From Nocardioides agri (GTDB taxonomy: Bacteria > Actinomycetota > Actinomycetes > Propionibacteriales > Nocardioidaceae): 64,000 bases of DNA. A program made the position numbers and the translations under genes. Within the stretch, counting starts at the first letter, position 1. Each line of letters begins with the position of its first letter. Shown piece after piece: positions 1 through 11,011 of the stretch. A model generated the notes under the pieces. The model was not told the DNA's origin and did not search any database. It saw nothing but the letters and a program-made list of their open reading frames with translations. The stretch lies in NCBI RefSeq assembly GCF_013778305.1, contig NZ_JACEIC010000002.1, forward strand, positions 2,505,669 to 2,569,668, given 5' to 3'.

Positions 1-378
1 GTGGGGCCCGAGGCCGACCTCGACGAGATGCGGCTGCGCCTCGCCGACATGCTCGGGCCGGTCGACACCTACGGCCTGGTCTTCGACCCCTACGTGCCGG
101 AGCTGACCGAGAGCCAGCTCTCCGACGACCTCACCAGCATCGCCTCCGACCTCGAGAACGGACTGCGCCACTACCGGCTCGGCAACGTCACCGAGGCGCT
201 GTGGTGGTGGCAGTTCTCCTACGTCTCCTCGTGGGGCAACCTCGCGGGCGTCGCGCTCAACGCGCTGCTGTCGATCGTGGCCCACGACCGCCTCGACGCC
301 GACCTGCCGGTCGACGAGGAGGAGCAGATCGCGGTCGCGGATGAGATGCTCGAATCGGGGGACACGCCCGCTCGATAG
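1..378 (+). CDS. DUF5063 family protein, 3' part
   Basis: This is probably the C-terminal part of a DUF5063 protein. The reading frame is open at the window edge, so the GTG at base 1 need not be the start. The visible 125 residues are acidic and contain a Trp-rich stretch ([17 protein letters not shown]) followed by an alanine-rich helix. In actinobacteria such a gene often lies between recR and the aspartokinase gene, which fits the lysC that follows 38 bases downstream. The biochemical function is unknown. The family call rests on motif recall and neighbourhood. Confidence 0.6.
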   Translation: MGPEADLDEMRLRLADMLGPVDTYGLVFDPYVPELTESQLSDDLTSIASDLENGLRHYRLGNVTEALWWWQFSYVSSWGNLAGVALNALLSIVAHDRLDADLPVDEEEQIAVADEMLESGDTPAR

Positions 379-381
379 AAT
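376..381 (+). promoter_or_regulatory. possible -10 element for lysC
   Basis: TAGAAT matches the sigma70-type -10 consensus well. It overlaps the TAG stop codon of the preceding gene and lies 35 bases before the lysC GTG. No convincing -35 hexamer is visible, so this is tentative. Confidence 0.3.
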
Positions 382-416
382 CGGGCGGAACTTCCCCGAC
401 CATCGAGGACCGCACC

Positions 417-2735
<2,319 letters not shown>

Positions 2736-2741
<6 letters not shown>

Positions 2742-3431
2742 GGTCCGGTCGCCGGGCTCGACGAACGTGGTGGTCACCCAGTGCGCTGCCGCGAAGCAGG
2801 CGGCGGCGAGCACCGGTACGACGACCACCATGGCGGGCTGGTCGAGCTGGTCGACGAGGAACAGCAGCGCCAGCACGGTGGTCAGCCCGGTCCCGAGGAA
2901 GCTGGTGCCGACCGGGTCGGGGACCAGGCACAGCCGCAGCAGCATCGCGCCCACGACGACGGCGACCACGAGCACGAACAGGAGCATCGGGTAGCCGGCC
3001 CTCCCGCAGCTCGACGTGCCCTGCACCTGCTCGCACGTGCGCAGCGACCCCCAGGTCAGCCCGACCATCAGCAGCCCCACCAGGGCTCCGGCGCCGAGCA
3101 CCGCGGCGTAGCCCGCGGGCCGACGCACGCTGACCCGGATCCGCTTGGCCGGGGCCGGCGGCGGGTCCTCCACCGTCTCGGCCAGCACGACGGTGGGCTG
3201 CGCGCCGCCGGGCCGCTCGGCGGCCACGGGCTCGGCGGGGACGGGCGCCGGCCGTGGGTCCTCCACCGTCTCGGTCGGGGCGCTCGTGGATCGCTCACCG
3301 TCGGTCGGCTCGGCGACCGGCTGCGCGGCCCTGGACCGACGCCGGCGTCGCCAGCCGCCGAGCGACGGCAGCTCGAGCGACGGCTGTTCCTCCCGGGGCT
3401 CCTCGTCAGGCATGCCCGGGATTCTGCTCAC
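2736..3431 (-). CDS. membrane protein of unknown function with Pro-rich N-terminus
   Basis: I do not recognise the family. The first roughly 100 residues are charged and rich in Pro, Glu and Arg. They include a near-duplicated phrase (TVEDPRPAPVPAEPVAAERP and VEDPPPAPAKR), so this part is probably disordered and cytoplasmic. About four hydrophobic segments follow (AAVLGAGALVGLLMVGLTW; MLLFVLVVAVVVGAMLL; TVLALLFLVDQL; AMVVVVPVLAAACFAAAHW). Two Cys lie in the first extracytoplasmic loop (TCEQVQGTSSC). The start could be the GTG used here or an ATG six codons later; neither has a clear RBS. The gene is convergent with asd with four bases between the stops. Confidence 0.6.
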
Positions 3432-3458
3432 CGGGCGCCACCCGAAAACCTGGCGTGG

Positions 3459-4112
3459 TCAGCACCACGGCACCTCGCCCGGCCACTGCAGGCCGATCGC
3501 CGGCACGTACAGGCCGTTGGCGAGCCGCATCCACCACGTCGAGGAGCGGGCGCCGTCGTAGACCCGTTCGCCGAAGCGGATCGCGCACACCACCCCGAGG
3601 CGGTTGCCGTTGACGTAGTAGCCGGAATAGGTGAACCACGTGTACGGACCGGTGTGCGCCCGGAGCGTTCCACTGACGGTGACGACGGTCGCGACCACCA
3701 CGCGCGGAGCCGGCGGCACCGTGGGTCGGCAGAGGTACTGGGCGAGGGAGCCGAGCACGGTCGGACATCGATCGCTCTGCTGGAACGCGACGATCGTCTG
3801 GTAGGTCTCGTAGGCGCTCTTCACCTTCCGCAGGCAGCCGAGGATCTTGGAGTACGTCCCGAGGCAGTACGACTCGAACGCCGTGGCGGCACAGCCTGCG
3901 ATCCGGCCCATCGAGGCGGTGCACCAGCGGATCTGCGCCAGGCTGGGGAAGGCGAGGACCCGTGCGTCATCGGCGTGGGTGTCGGACCGGGCCGCCGCAC
4001 CGCCCTCCGCGGACGCCACTGCCGCCTCCGGGGCCGCGGAGGCGGCGGCGGGAAGGGCCACCAGGGACGCGGCGACCAGCACGAGAGCGACGAGCGCGGT
4101 GCGGAGGTGCAC
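3459..4112 (-). CDS. secreted cysteine-rich protein, unknown function
   Basis: No family is recognised. The GTG start gives a clean Sec signal peptide (VHLRTALVALVLVAASLVALPAAASA) with an AxA-type cleavage site. Reading further upstream in the same frame would run through tRNA-Pro and must be wrong. The mature part has about eight Cys spread over the chain (RWC, GC, SYC, GC, RC, LC, VC and the final WC), which suggests disulfides. The C-terminal third is Trp/Tyr/Gly-rich (TGPYTWFTYSGYYVNGNRLG) and could be a beta-sheet domain. GGGAGGGACGAGG precedes the start as a plausible RBS. The protein is likely exported; its role is unknown. Confidence 0.65.
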   Translation of the reverse strand: MHLRTALVALVLVAASLVALPAAASAAPEAAVASAEGGAAARSDTHADDARVLAFPSLAQIRWCTASMGRIAGCAATAFESYCLGTYSKILGCLRKVKSAYETYQTIVAFQQSDRCPTVLGSLAQYLCRPTVPPAPRVVVATVVTVSGTLRAHTGPYTWFTYSGYYVNGNRLGVVCAIRFGERVYDGARSSTWWMRLANGLYVPAIGLQWPGEVPWC

Positions 4113-4172
4113 GCCTTCGATCGTCCTCGTCCCTCCCGTCACTTCCATCCACCACATGGGGGAGACGGCGAA

Positions 4173-4201
4173 GGGCCCGGATCCATGCTGGATCCGGGCC
4201 C
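4173..4201 (-). terminator. hairpin terminator of tRNA-Pro
   Basis: GGGCCCGGATCC and GGATCCGGGCCC form perfect 12-bp arms around a 5-base loop. The hairpin starts nine bases after the tRNA 3' end on the minus strand and is followed there by TTCGCCGTC. The very strong stem with a poor U-tract is usual for actinobacterial terminators. Confidence 0.75.
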
Positions 4202-4209
4202 CTCGACTG

Positions 4210-4283
<74 letters not shown>

Positions 4284-4347
4284 ATCGGCCCACCGAAGCG
4301 GACCGTGGGAAACCATACCCGAGCACCGCGGACGTCCTGAAATCGGT

Positions 4348-5277
4348 TCAGCGTTCGGCGGCCACGAGCGTCAGCAGGGTGGCCTCGGGGCGGCACGCGA
4401 CCCTGATCCGCGCGTAGGGACTGGTGCCCACGCCGGCCGAGACGTGCAGCCACGACGAGCCCGGATCGCCCGGCCGCGAGGCCGCGGGATGGCGGTGCAG
4501 GCCCTTGGCGCGGGCCGGCTCGAGGTCGCAGTTGGTCGTCAGGGCGCCGACCCCCGGCAGGCACACCTGGCCGCCGTGGGTGTGGCCGGCCAGCACGGCG
4601 TCGTACCCGTCGGCGGCGAACCGGTCGAGCACCCTCAGGTACGGCGCGTGCGCGACCCCGAGCCGGAGGTCGGCATCCGGGTCCGCGGGGCCGCCGACCT
4701 CGTCGAGGCGGTCGTAGCCCAGGTGCGGATCGTCGACCCCGGCGAACGCGAACCGCAGGCCGCGGACCTCGAGGCTGGCCCGGGCGTTGGTCAGGTCGAG
4801 CCAGCCGGCGTCGCCCAGCCCGGAGCGCAGCTCGCGCCACGGCAGCTGCGGCACGCCCGTGTGCCGCTTGCCGTCGTCGGGCAGCAGGTAGCGGAAGGGG
4901 TTCCGGAGGCTCGGTGCGTAGTAGTCGTTGGAGCCGAACACGAAGACGCCCGGCACCGAGAGCAGGTCACCCAGCGCGTCCAGGACGACCGGCACGGCGT
5001 CGCGGTGCGCGAGGTTGTCGCCGGTGTCGACGACCAGGTCCGGCTGCAGGTCCGCGAGCCCGCGCAGCCACTCCCGCTTGCGGTCCTGGCCCGGCGTGAG
5101 GTGGACGTCGCTGAGGTGCAGCACCCTGACGTCGGGGCTGCCCGGCGGCAGCACCGGGACTGTCACCCGGCGCAGCGTGTAGGCGCGCGCCTCGGCCACG
5201 GCGTACGCCGTGAGCCCGGCGCCGGCGACCACGCCGCCCAGGGCGAGGCGGCGGGCAGCGACGGCGAGGGAGGTCAC
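4348..5277 (-). CDS. metallophosphoesterase with N-terminal membrane anchor
   Basis: A calcineurin-like phosphoesterase, similar in place and type to M. tuberculosis Rv3683. A short hydrophobic segment near the N-terminus (LALGGVVAGAGLTAYAVAEA) is probably a signal anchor. The metal-binding blocks are visible in order: LHLSDVHL, DLVVDTGDN, FGSNDYY (the GNH block with Ser-Asn-Asp instead of Asn-His), VLAGHTHGGQ. The GTG start gives VTSLAVAARRLAL; no in-frame start further upstream is plausible, because the frame enters the opposing yqeY gene. The product is likely membrane-attached and extracytoplasmic; the substrate is unknown. It lies next to ponA2 as in mycobacteria. Confidence 0.85.
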   Translation of the reverse strand: MTSLAVAARRLALGGVVAGAGLTAYAVAEARAYTLRRVTVPVLPPGSPDVRVLHLSDVHLTPGQDRKREWLRGLADLQPDLVVDTGDNLAHRDAVPVVLDALGDLLSVPGVFVFGSNDYYAPSLRNPFRYLLPDDGKRHTGVPQLPWRELRSGLGDAGWLDLTNARASLEVRGLRFAFAGVDDPHLGYDRLDEVGGPADPDADLRLGVAHAPYLRVLDRFAADGYDAVLAGHTHGGQVCLPGVGALTTNCDLEPARAKGLHRHPAASRPGDPGSSWLHVSAGVGTSPYARIRVACRPEATLLTLVAAER

Positions 5278-5304
5278 CCGGGCAAGGCTGCCACAATGGA
5301 GTTC

Positions 5305-5769
5305 ATGAGCGATCTCAAGGCCCGCCTGCGTGACGACCTCACGACCGCCATCAAGGCCCGCGACGAGGTCCGCTCCTCGACGCTGCGGATGATCCTCACC
5401 GCGATCACCAACGCCGAGGTGGCCGGCAAGGAGGCCCGGGAGCTCAGCGACGACGACATCATCGGCGTGCTCACCTCGGAGGCGAAGAAGCGCCGCGAGG
5501 CGGCGACCGCGTTCGCCGAGGGAGGTCGCGCCGCGATGGCCGAGAAGGAGACCGCCGAGGCCGCCGTCATCGCCGACTACCTGCCCCAACAGCTCAGCGA
5601 GCAGGAGGTCGTCGACCTCGTCGCGTCCGCCGTCGCCCAGGTCGGCGCCGCCGGTGAGGGCATGAAGGCGATGGGCAAGGTGATGGGCCTCGTGCAGCCG
5701 CAGGTGCGCGGTCGTGCCGACGGCGCGCAGGTCGCCGCCGAGGTGCGCCGCCAGCTGGGCGCTTCCTGA
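5305..5769 (+). CDS. GatB/YqeY domain protein
   Basis: A 154-residue stand-alone YqeY protein, related to the C-terminal tRNA-binding domain of GatB. The usual N-terminus (MSDLKARLRDDLTTAIKARDE) and the EAKKRREAATAFAEGGR and YLPQQLSEQE segments are all present. An ATG nine bases upstream (5296) is an alternative. The chosen ATG is seven bases after CACAAT, which resembles the leaderless -10 arrangement seen at other genes here. The role is unclear; in other bacteria YqeY is linked to tRNA-dependent amidotransferase-like functions. It is divergent from the phosphoesterase and convergent with ponA2. Confidence 0.9.
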   Translation: MSDLKARLRDDLTTAIKARDEVRSSTLRMILTAITNAEVAGKEARELSDDDIIGVLTSEAKKRREAATAFAEGGRAAMAEKETAEAAVIADYLPQQLSEQEVVDLVASAVAQVGAAGEGMKAMGKVMGLVQPQVRGRADGAQVAAEVRRQLGAS

Positions 5770-5804
5770 CGGGCGCTTCGCTGGCGGGCGAGGACGCCGG
5801 GAGG

Positions 5805-8225
5805 CTAGTGCCCCCCGCGACCGCCGTGCCCGTGGCCGTGACCACCGCCGTGACCGCCGCCGCCGCCGCGGCCGCCGTTGCCTCCGCCCCCGCCCCCGCC
5901 CCCGCCCCGGGGAGGCGTCGGGGGCGACTGGCCGTTGGACTCGTAGATCGTGACGACCGAGCCCTTCGGGACGTAGGCGCCGCCGCCGGGTGAGGTGTAG
6001 GCGACCGTGCCGAGCGGGCTGCTCGAGTAGGCGGTGCCGCCGCGGAGGGCGTTGAAGCCCGCCTGTTCGAGCGTGGCCTCGGCCTCCTCGACGCTCATGC
6101 CCGTGGTGGAGGGGACGGTGGCGGGCACGCCCTCGATCGTCTCGGTGCCCGGCGGCACGAAGTCCTGGGGCTCCAGACGGCCCTGGATCGCGTGCATCGC
6201 ATCGGCCCACATCGGGCCGGCGAACCCGGAGCCGGACACCTCCCAGACGTACTGCCCGTGGATGGTCTGCCCGACCAGCCGCATCGGCTTCTGGCCGTCC
6301 TTGGTCGCGCCGGCGATCATCGCGGCCGTGGCGACCTGCGGCGTGTAGCCGACGTACCAGACGGACTTGCCGTCCTGCGTGGTGCCGGTCTTCGCGGCCG
6401 ACGGCACGGTCAGGCCGGTGCCGCGCTCGTAGCCGAAGCCGCCGGGCTCCTGCACGCCGCGGAGCACGTAGTTGATCGCGTCGGCGCTGGACTGCTTGAG
6501 CACCTGCTCGCAGGCCTCGGGGTAGCGCTTGCGGACGTTGCCGTCGGCATCGGCGATCGAGGTGACCGGCCGGGAGTCGCAGTGCTTGCCGCGGGCGGCG
6601 AACGTCGCGTAGGCCTCGGCCATCTCCAGCGGGCTGGCGTTGGCGATGCCGAGCACGAACGTCGGCACCCGCTCGGCACCCACGCCGTGGCGGTCGCCCC
6701 GGGGGTTGGTGAGCTCGACGCCGAGCTGCTTGGCGATCTCGAACGGCTTGCAGACGCCGGTCTCGCGCTCGAGCATCGCGTAGAAGGTGTTGACGGACTC
6801 GCGGGTCGCGCGGGTGATGTCCATGGTGCCGGACGAGGTCGACGAGGCGACCTCCCACTCACCGACGAACCCGGGTGCCTTCGGGCAGTTGGCGAACTCG
6901 TCCTGGTCGAGCGTCGTGCTCTGCGGCGCGTTCATCGTCGTGGCGAGCGGGATGCCCTCCTCGACGGCGGCCGCCAGCACGAAGGGCTTGAACGTCGAGC
7001 CCGCCTGGAACCCGGCGGAGTCGCCGAGTCGCGTCGGCACGGCGTAGTTGAGGAACGTCTCGCCCTTCCGCTCGCTGCGACCCATCGGCCGCGACTGCGC
7101 GATCGCGGTCACGTCGCCGGTGCCGGGCTGGACCATCGCCAGCGCCCCGACCGCCTGGTCGCCCTGGGCGACGTGGCCGGCGACAGCGGCCTCCGCGGCG
7201 GCCTGGTCGTCGATGTCGAGCGTGGTGCGGATCGTGAGGCCGCCGGTGCGCAGCAGGAGCCGCCGCTGGGCGACGGTCTTGCCGAGGTCGGGGTCCTCGA
7301 GCAGGTAGTTCCAGGCGTAGTCGCAGAAGAACGGCGCCCGCGAGAACCAGCAGCCGTTCTTGGCGCGGATGACGTGGAGGCCGAGCTTCTTCGCCTTGGC
7401 CTGCTCCGCCTGCTCGTGGGTGATGACGTTGAGCGCGGCCATGCGGTCCAGCACGACGTTGCGGCGCTCGAGGGCCCGGTCGCGGTAGTTGGTCGGGTCG
7501 TAGCCGGTTGGGTTCTTCACCAGCCCGGCGAGCAGCGCCGCCTGCCGCAGGTTGAGCCGCTTGGCGTTGACCCCGAAGTAGTGCCGCGCGGCCGACTGCA
7601 CGCCGTAGGTGCCGTCGCCGAAGTAGGCGATGTTGAGGTAGCGCTCGAGGATCCAGTCCTTGGAGTGGTGCTCCTCGACGGCGACCGCGTAGCGCAGCTC
7701 CTTGAGCTTGCGGGCGTACGTGTCGTCGGTCGCGGCCTCGCGCTCCTCGGGGGTCTTGGCCTGCGTCACCAGCGTCATCTTGACCATCTGCTGGGTGATC
7801 GAGGAGCCACCCTGCACCACGCCGTCGTTGGCCTGGTTGGTGATCAGCGCGCGGAGGGTGCCCTTGAGGTCGAGCGCACCGTGCTCGTAGAAGCGCGAGT
7901 CCTCGATCGAGACGATCGCCTGCACCATCACCCGGGAGACCTGGTCGAGCGAGACGTTGACCCGGTTCTCGTCGTAGAACGTCGCGATCGTCTCGCCGTC
8001 GGAGTCGAGCAGCCGCGTCCGCTGCGGGAGCGGGGCGGTCTCCAGCTCGGCGGGCAGGCTGTCCATCGCCCGGGCCACGTTGCGGGCGCCGATGCCGAGG
8101 ACGCCGGCGAACGGGATGACCAGTCCGGCCACGACGACGCCCAGGATCGCGGCGACGGCCACCATCACCAGCAGGTGGGAGGCGACGCGGCCGGAGGTGA
8201 GGCGCTCGTCACGAGGTGCGGACAT
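5805..8225 (-). CDS. ponA2: bifunctional penicillin-binding protein (class A PBP) with PASTA domain
   Basis: Polymerises and cross-links peptidoglycan at the outer membrane face. A single transmembrane segment lies near residues 20-45. The GT51 transglycosylase follows (VSIEDSRFYEHGALDLKGT with the catalytic Glu, and QGGSSITQQ). The transpeptidase has the catalytic SxxK as GSTFKPF, SVN, and KTGT. A PASTA domain (about 690-755) precedes an unusual Gly/His-rich tail of about 40 residues. Position between a metallophosphoesterase and whiB4 matches M. tuberculosis ponA2 (Rv3682). A TACCCT -10 lies seven bases before the ATG, so translation is probably leaderless. Length is 806 aa. Confidence 0.95.
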   Translation of the reverse strand: MSAPRDERLTSGRVASHLLVMVAVAAILGVVVAGLVIPFAGVLGIGARNVARAMDSLPAELETAPLPQRTRLLDSDGETIATFYDENRVNVSLDQVSRVMVQAIVSIEDSRFYEHGALDLKGTLRALITNQANDGVVQGGSSITQQMVKMTLVTQAKTPEEREAATDDTYARKLKELRYAVAVEEHHSKDWILERYLNIAYFGDGTYGVQSAARHYFGVNAKRLNLRQAALLAGLVKNPTGYDPTNYRDRALERRNVVLDRMAALNVITHEQAEQAKAKKLGLHVIRAKNGCWFSRAPFFCDYAWNYLLEDPDLGKTVAQRRLLLRTGGLTIRTTLDIDDQAAAEAAVAGHVAQGDQAVGALAMVQPGTGDVTAIAQSRPMGRSERKGETFLNYAVPTRLGDSAGFQAGSTFKPFVLAAAVEEGIPLATTMNAPQSTTLDQDEFANCPKAPGFVGEWEVASSTSSGTMDITRATRESVNTFYAMLERETGVCKPFEIAKQLGVELTNPRGDRHGVGAERVPTFVLGIANASPLEMAEAYATFAARGKHCDSRPVTSIADADGNVRKRYPEACEQVLKQSSADAINYVLRGVQEPGGFGYERGTGLTVPSAAKTGTTQDGKSVWYVGYTPQVATAAMIAGATKDGQKPMRLVGQTIHGQYVWEVSGSGFAGPMWADAMHAIQGRLEPQDFVPPGTETIEGVPATVPSTTGMSVEEAEATLEQAGFNALRGGTAYSSSPLGTVAYTSPGGGAYVPKGSVVTIYESNGQSPPTPPRGGGGGGGGGNGGRGGGGGHGGGHGHGHGGRGGH

Positions 8226-8232
8226 GGGTCCC

Positions 8233-8238
8233 AGGGTA
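8233..8238 (-). promoter_or_regulatory. -10 element of leaderless ponA2 promoter
   Basis: On the minus strand TACCCT is followed by seven bases and the ponA2 ATG. This is the TANNNT-N7-start arrangement of leaderless actinobacterial mRNAs. Confidence 0.5.
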
Positions 8239-8440
8239 CGGGACCGGGCACGCTCTGACCGAAACTGGAGCGCCCACCTGCGCCGAGCGGGCTAGCCCGA
8301 ACGGACTATACGATCTGGGCACTTTTGGTCTGTTTATCGCGTGTGAATTTCCTTAACTTTGCTCCGCGAGGGGGGAACTTCCCGGGTAGGCGTCATGGGG
8401 ACGCCGCCTATCTCGGATTGATGGATGTGGGGACATCATC
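8239..8440. other. whiB4 upstream region, AT-rich core
   Basis: No gene is visible. The stretch from about 8317 to 8365 (CACTTTTGGTCTGTTTATCG and onwards) is clearly richer in A/T than its surroundings and is the likely promoter region of whiB4. A TATACG-like hexamer lies near 8305. No experimentally known box could be assigned with confidence. Confidence 0.4.
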
Positions 8441-8740
8441 ATGTGGGTAGACGATTGGGCCGCCGCGGCCGCTTGCCGCGATTCGCAGCCCGACCAGCTG
8501 TTCGTGCGCGGCGCGGAGCAGAACAAGGCGAAGCAGCTGTGCTCCGGCTGTCCGGTGCGCACCGAGTGCCTCGCTGAGGCGCTCGACAACCAGATCGAGT
8601 GGGGGGTCTGGGGTGGCATGACCGAGCGGGAGCGCCGAGCGCTCCTCCGGCGCCGCCCCAACGCCTCGTGGCGATCCGTGCTCGAGGCGGCGCGCCAGAA
8701 GGACGGCGTCGTCACCGACCACGTCGTCAGCGCGGTCTGA
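8441..8740 (+). CDS. whiB4: WhiB-family iron-sulfur regulator (WhiB4/WblA type)
   Basis: A 99-aa Wbl protein that should bind a redox/NO-sensitive [4Fe-4S] cluster and act with the primary sigma factor. The four ligands are Cys12, Cys34, Cys37 and Cys43 (C-x21-C-x2-C-x5-C). The GVWGG turn lies at residues 55-59 and is followed by the basic RERRALLRRR tail. The neighbours (ponA2, two ArsA-like ATPases) are those of M. tuberculosis whiB4 and Streptomyces wblA, so orthology is likely. Those proteins act in redox or antibiotic-stress control and in developmental control. The long AT-rich upstream region suggests complex regulation. Confidence 0.92.
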   Translation: MWVDDWAAAAACRDSQPDQLFVRGAEQNKAKQLCSGCPVRTECLAEALDNQIEWGVWGGMTERERRALLRRRPNASWRSVLEAARQKDGVVTDHVVSAV

Positions 8741-8747
8741 CCGCTCG

Positions 8748-9956
8748 CTAGCTGTACTGATCGGGCACGCCCTCCGCGAGGAGGGCGCCGACCCGCCGCA
8801 GGCCGGCGAGGTCGTGCACGTCGCCCGGCAGGGCCGGGACGACGGCGGTGGGCACCTGCGGGTGCGCGGCCGCGAAGCGCTCGCGCAGCAGCGCCTCGCG
8901 CTCGACGACGCGGGTCTGGTCGGCGTGCAGCCGCAGCAGGCCGGCGGTGAGCGACGTCGGCTCGCGCTTGCGCAGGCGCGCGGACGCGGCCATCGCCTCG
9001 TCCGCCGACAGGCTGCCGGCCGGCACCGGGCTGGCCCGGTTGACGATCAGCCCGGCCAGCGGCATGTCGTCCTCGCCGAGCCGCTCGACGAAGAAGGCCG
9101 CCTCGCGCAGCGCGTCGGGCTCGGGGGCCGCGACCACGAGGAACGCCGTCCGCTCGGCCTGCAGCAGCTCGAACGTCTTCTGGGCCCGCTGCCGGAACCC
9201 GCCGAAGAGCGTGTCGAACGCGGCCACGAAGGTCTGCATGTCGGTGAGCACCTGGGCGCCGAGCACCTTGTTGAGCGCGCCGGTGATCATGCCGAGGCCC
9301 GCGGTCATCATCTTGGCCGGGCCCCTGGCGGGCGTCAGCAGGAGCCGGATGAACCGCCCGTCGAGGAAGCTGGAGAGCCGCTCGGGGGCGTCGAGGAAGT
9401 CCAGCGCCGACCGCGAGGGCGGGGTGTCGACCACGATCAGGTCGTAGGACCCCGACTGCTGCGCCTCGGCGTGGATCTGCCCGAGCTTCTCCATCGCCAT
9501 GTACTCCTGGGTGCCCGCGAACGAGCTCGACAGCGCGATGTAGAAGGGGTTCTCCAGGATCTGTCGCGCCTTCTCCGGCGTGGCCTGGCTCTCCACCACC
9601 TCGTCGAAGGTGCGCTTCATGTCGAGCATCATCGCGTCGAGACTGCCGCCCCTGCGGTTGCCCTTCGCGTTGGCCCGCAGCCCCGCCACCGGCCGCGGGG
9701 TGTTGTCCAGCGTCTCGATGCCCATCGACTGGGCGAGCCGGCGGGCCGGGTCGATCGTGAGCACCACGACCTTGCGGCCGCGCTCGGCGGCGCGCAGCGC
9801 GAGCGCCGCGGACGTCGTCGTCTTGCCGACCCCGCCCGAGCCGCAGCAGACGATGATCCCGGTGCCGCGGTCGTCGAGCAGCGCGTCGACGTCCAGCGCC
9901 GGGGCCGGTCCGGGGCTGGAAGCGAGCGGGCCCACCCGCGGCCGCGACGGCGTCAT
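8748..9956 (-). CDS. ArsA-family ATPase (Rv3680-like)
   Basis: A SIMIBI-class ATPase of the ArsA/Get3 superfamily, 402 aa, cytosolic. The deviant Walker A is CGSGGVGKTTTSAALAL at about residue 35, and IDPARRLAQSMG follows as the switch region. In mycobacteria this gene and its partner form a paired ArsA-like complex, reported to act in glycerol and redox-related stress. There is no evidence for arsenite transport here. The ATG overlaps the stop of the upstream ATPase gene (ATGA), so the pair is translationally coupled. Confidence 0.88.
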   Translation of the reverse strand: MTPSRPRVGPLASSPGPAPALDVDALLDDRGTGIIVCCGSGGVGKTTTSAALALRAAERGRKVVVLTIDPARRLAQSMGIETLDNTPRPVAGLRANAKGNRRGGSLDAMMLDMKRTFDEVVESQATPEKARQILENPFYIALSSSFAGTQEYMAMEKLGQIHAEAQQSGSYDLIVVDTPPSRSALDFLDAPERLSSFLDGRFIRLLLTPARGPAKMMTAGLGMITGALNKVLGAQVLTDMQTFVAAFDTLFGGFRQRAQKTFELLQAERTAFLVVAAPEPDALREAAFFVERLGEDDMPLAGLIVNRASPVPAGSLSADEAMAASARLRKREPTSLTAGLLRLHADQTRVVEREALLRERFAAAHPQVPTAVVPALPGDVHDLAGLRRVGALLAEGVPDQYS

Positions 9957-10966
9957 GCCAGCCCCTGCTTGGCCAGGTCGCCGGCCAGCTCGTAGAGGCC
10001 GCCGAGGTCGACGCCGCCTGGCAGCAGCGGCAGCTCGTACGCCGGGACGTCCAGCTCGGCGACCACCTGGCGCTGCGCGTCCTCGAGGGCGCGCCGCTCC
10101 GCGTGGTCCCGCGCTTCGGCGACCAGCCCCCTGACGAGCTCGGGGTCGTCACCGACCCCGACCTCGGCGAGGTCGGCAGCGACCCGCGCGGCGTCGAGCT
10201 GCCCGGCGGCGGCCGCCTCGAGGTCGGCGGGCGCGATGTCGCGCGGCCGGACCCGGTTGACGACGACCGCGCCCACCGGCAGCTGGGCCCGGCGCAGGTC
10301 CGCGATCCCGTCGGCCGTCTCCTGCACCGGCATCTCCTCGAGCACGGTGACCAGGTGCACGGCGGTCCGGGGCGAGCGGAAGAGCGTCATCATCGTGTCC
10401 GCCTGCGACTTGACCGGGCCGACCCTGGCCAGCCCGGCGAGCTCCTCGCCGACGTTGAGGAACTGGGTGATCCGGCCGGTCGGCGGTGCATCGAGGACGA
10501 CGGCGTCGTAGCGGATCGCGCCCTTGTTGCGGGAGTTGCGCTGCACCGCCTCGAAGACCTTGCCGGTGAGCAGCACGTCGCGGGTGCCGGGCGCGATCGT
10601 GGTCGCGAACTCGATCACCCCGAACCTGTCGAGGGCCCGGCCGGCGCGGCCGAGCTTGTAGTACATGGCGAGGTACTCCAGCAGCGCCGACTCGGGGTCG
10701 ATGTGCAGCGCATGCACGACACCGGGCTGCTCGTCGTCGCGGCGCAGGCCGGTCGCGATCCGGCGTTCGGCGTACGGCAGCGGGTCGACGTCGAACATCC
10801 GCGCGATGCCCTGCCTACCTTCGACCTCGCAGAGCAGGACCTGCTTGCCGCGGGACGCCAGGCCGAGAGCCAGCGCGGCGGCGACCGTGGACTTCCCCGT
10901 GCCGCCCTTGCCGGTCACGACGTGCAGTCGCACCCGCGACCAGTCGGCGGCGCTCGACGCGGACAT
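9953..10966 (-). CDS. ArsA-family ATPase (Rv3679-like)
   Basis: Partner of the preceding ATPase and first gene of the pair. The start MSASSAADWSRVRLHVVTG leads into a canonical deviant Walker A, GKGGTGKSTVAAAL. Later blocks are LLCEVEGRQGIARMF and DAVVLDAPPTGRITQFL. Length is 337 aa, cytosolic. A TAGGCT -10 element lies seven bases before the ATG, which argues for a leaderless start here and against longer in-frame extensions into the opposing scoA gene. The order Rv3679-Rv3680-whiB4-ponA2 is conserved with M. tuberculosis. Confidence 0.88.
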   Translation of the reverse strand: MSASSAADWSRVRLHVVTGKGGTGKSTVAAALALGLASRGKQVLLCEVEGRQGIARMFDVDPLPYAERRIATGLRRDDEQPGVVHALHIDPESALLEYLAMYYKLGRAGRALDRFGVIEFATTIAPGTRDVLLTGKVFEAVQRNSRNKGAIRYDAVVLDAPPTGRITQFLNVGEELAGLARVGPVKSQADTMMTLFRSPRTAVHLVTVLEEMPVQETADGIADLRRAQLPVGAVVVNRVRPRDIAPADLEAAAAGQLDAARVAADLAEVGVGDDPELVRGLVAEARDHAERRALEDAQRQVVAELDVPAYELPLLPGGVDLGGLYELAGDLAKQGLA

Positions 10967-10973
10967 GGGCCCG

Positions 10974-10979
10974 AGCCTA
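10974..10979 (-). promoter_or_regulatory. -10 element of leaderless ArsA-like operon
   Basis: TAGGCT on the minus strand, seven bases before the ATG of the first ArsA-like gene. It sits 19 bases from the divergent scoA -10. Confidence 0.5.
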
Positions 10980-10998
10980 ACGACCCGACCCACACCCC

Positions 10999-11004
10999 TA
11001 GGAT
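10999..11004 (+). promoter_or_regulatory. -10 element of leaderless scoA promoter
   Basis: TAGGAT followed by seven bases and the scoA ATG. The 45-bp divergent gap with the ArsA pair carries both promoters. Confidence 0.5.
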
Positions 11005-11011
11005 CGGCCGC

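Noticed and set aside
8335..8355. Crp box upstream of whiB4 (TGTGAATTTCCTTAAC)
   Set aside because: Only the left half fits; the right half matches TCACA at two of five positions.
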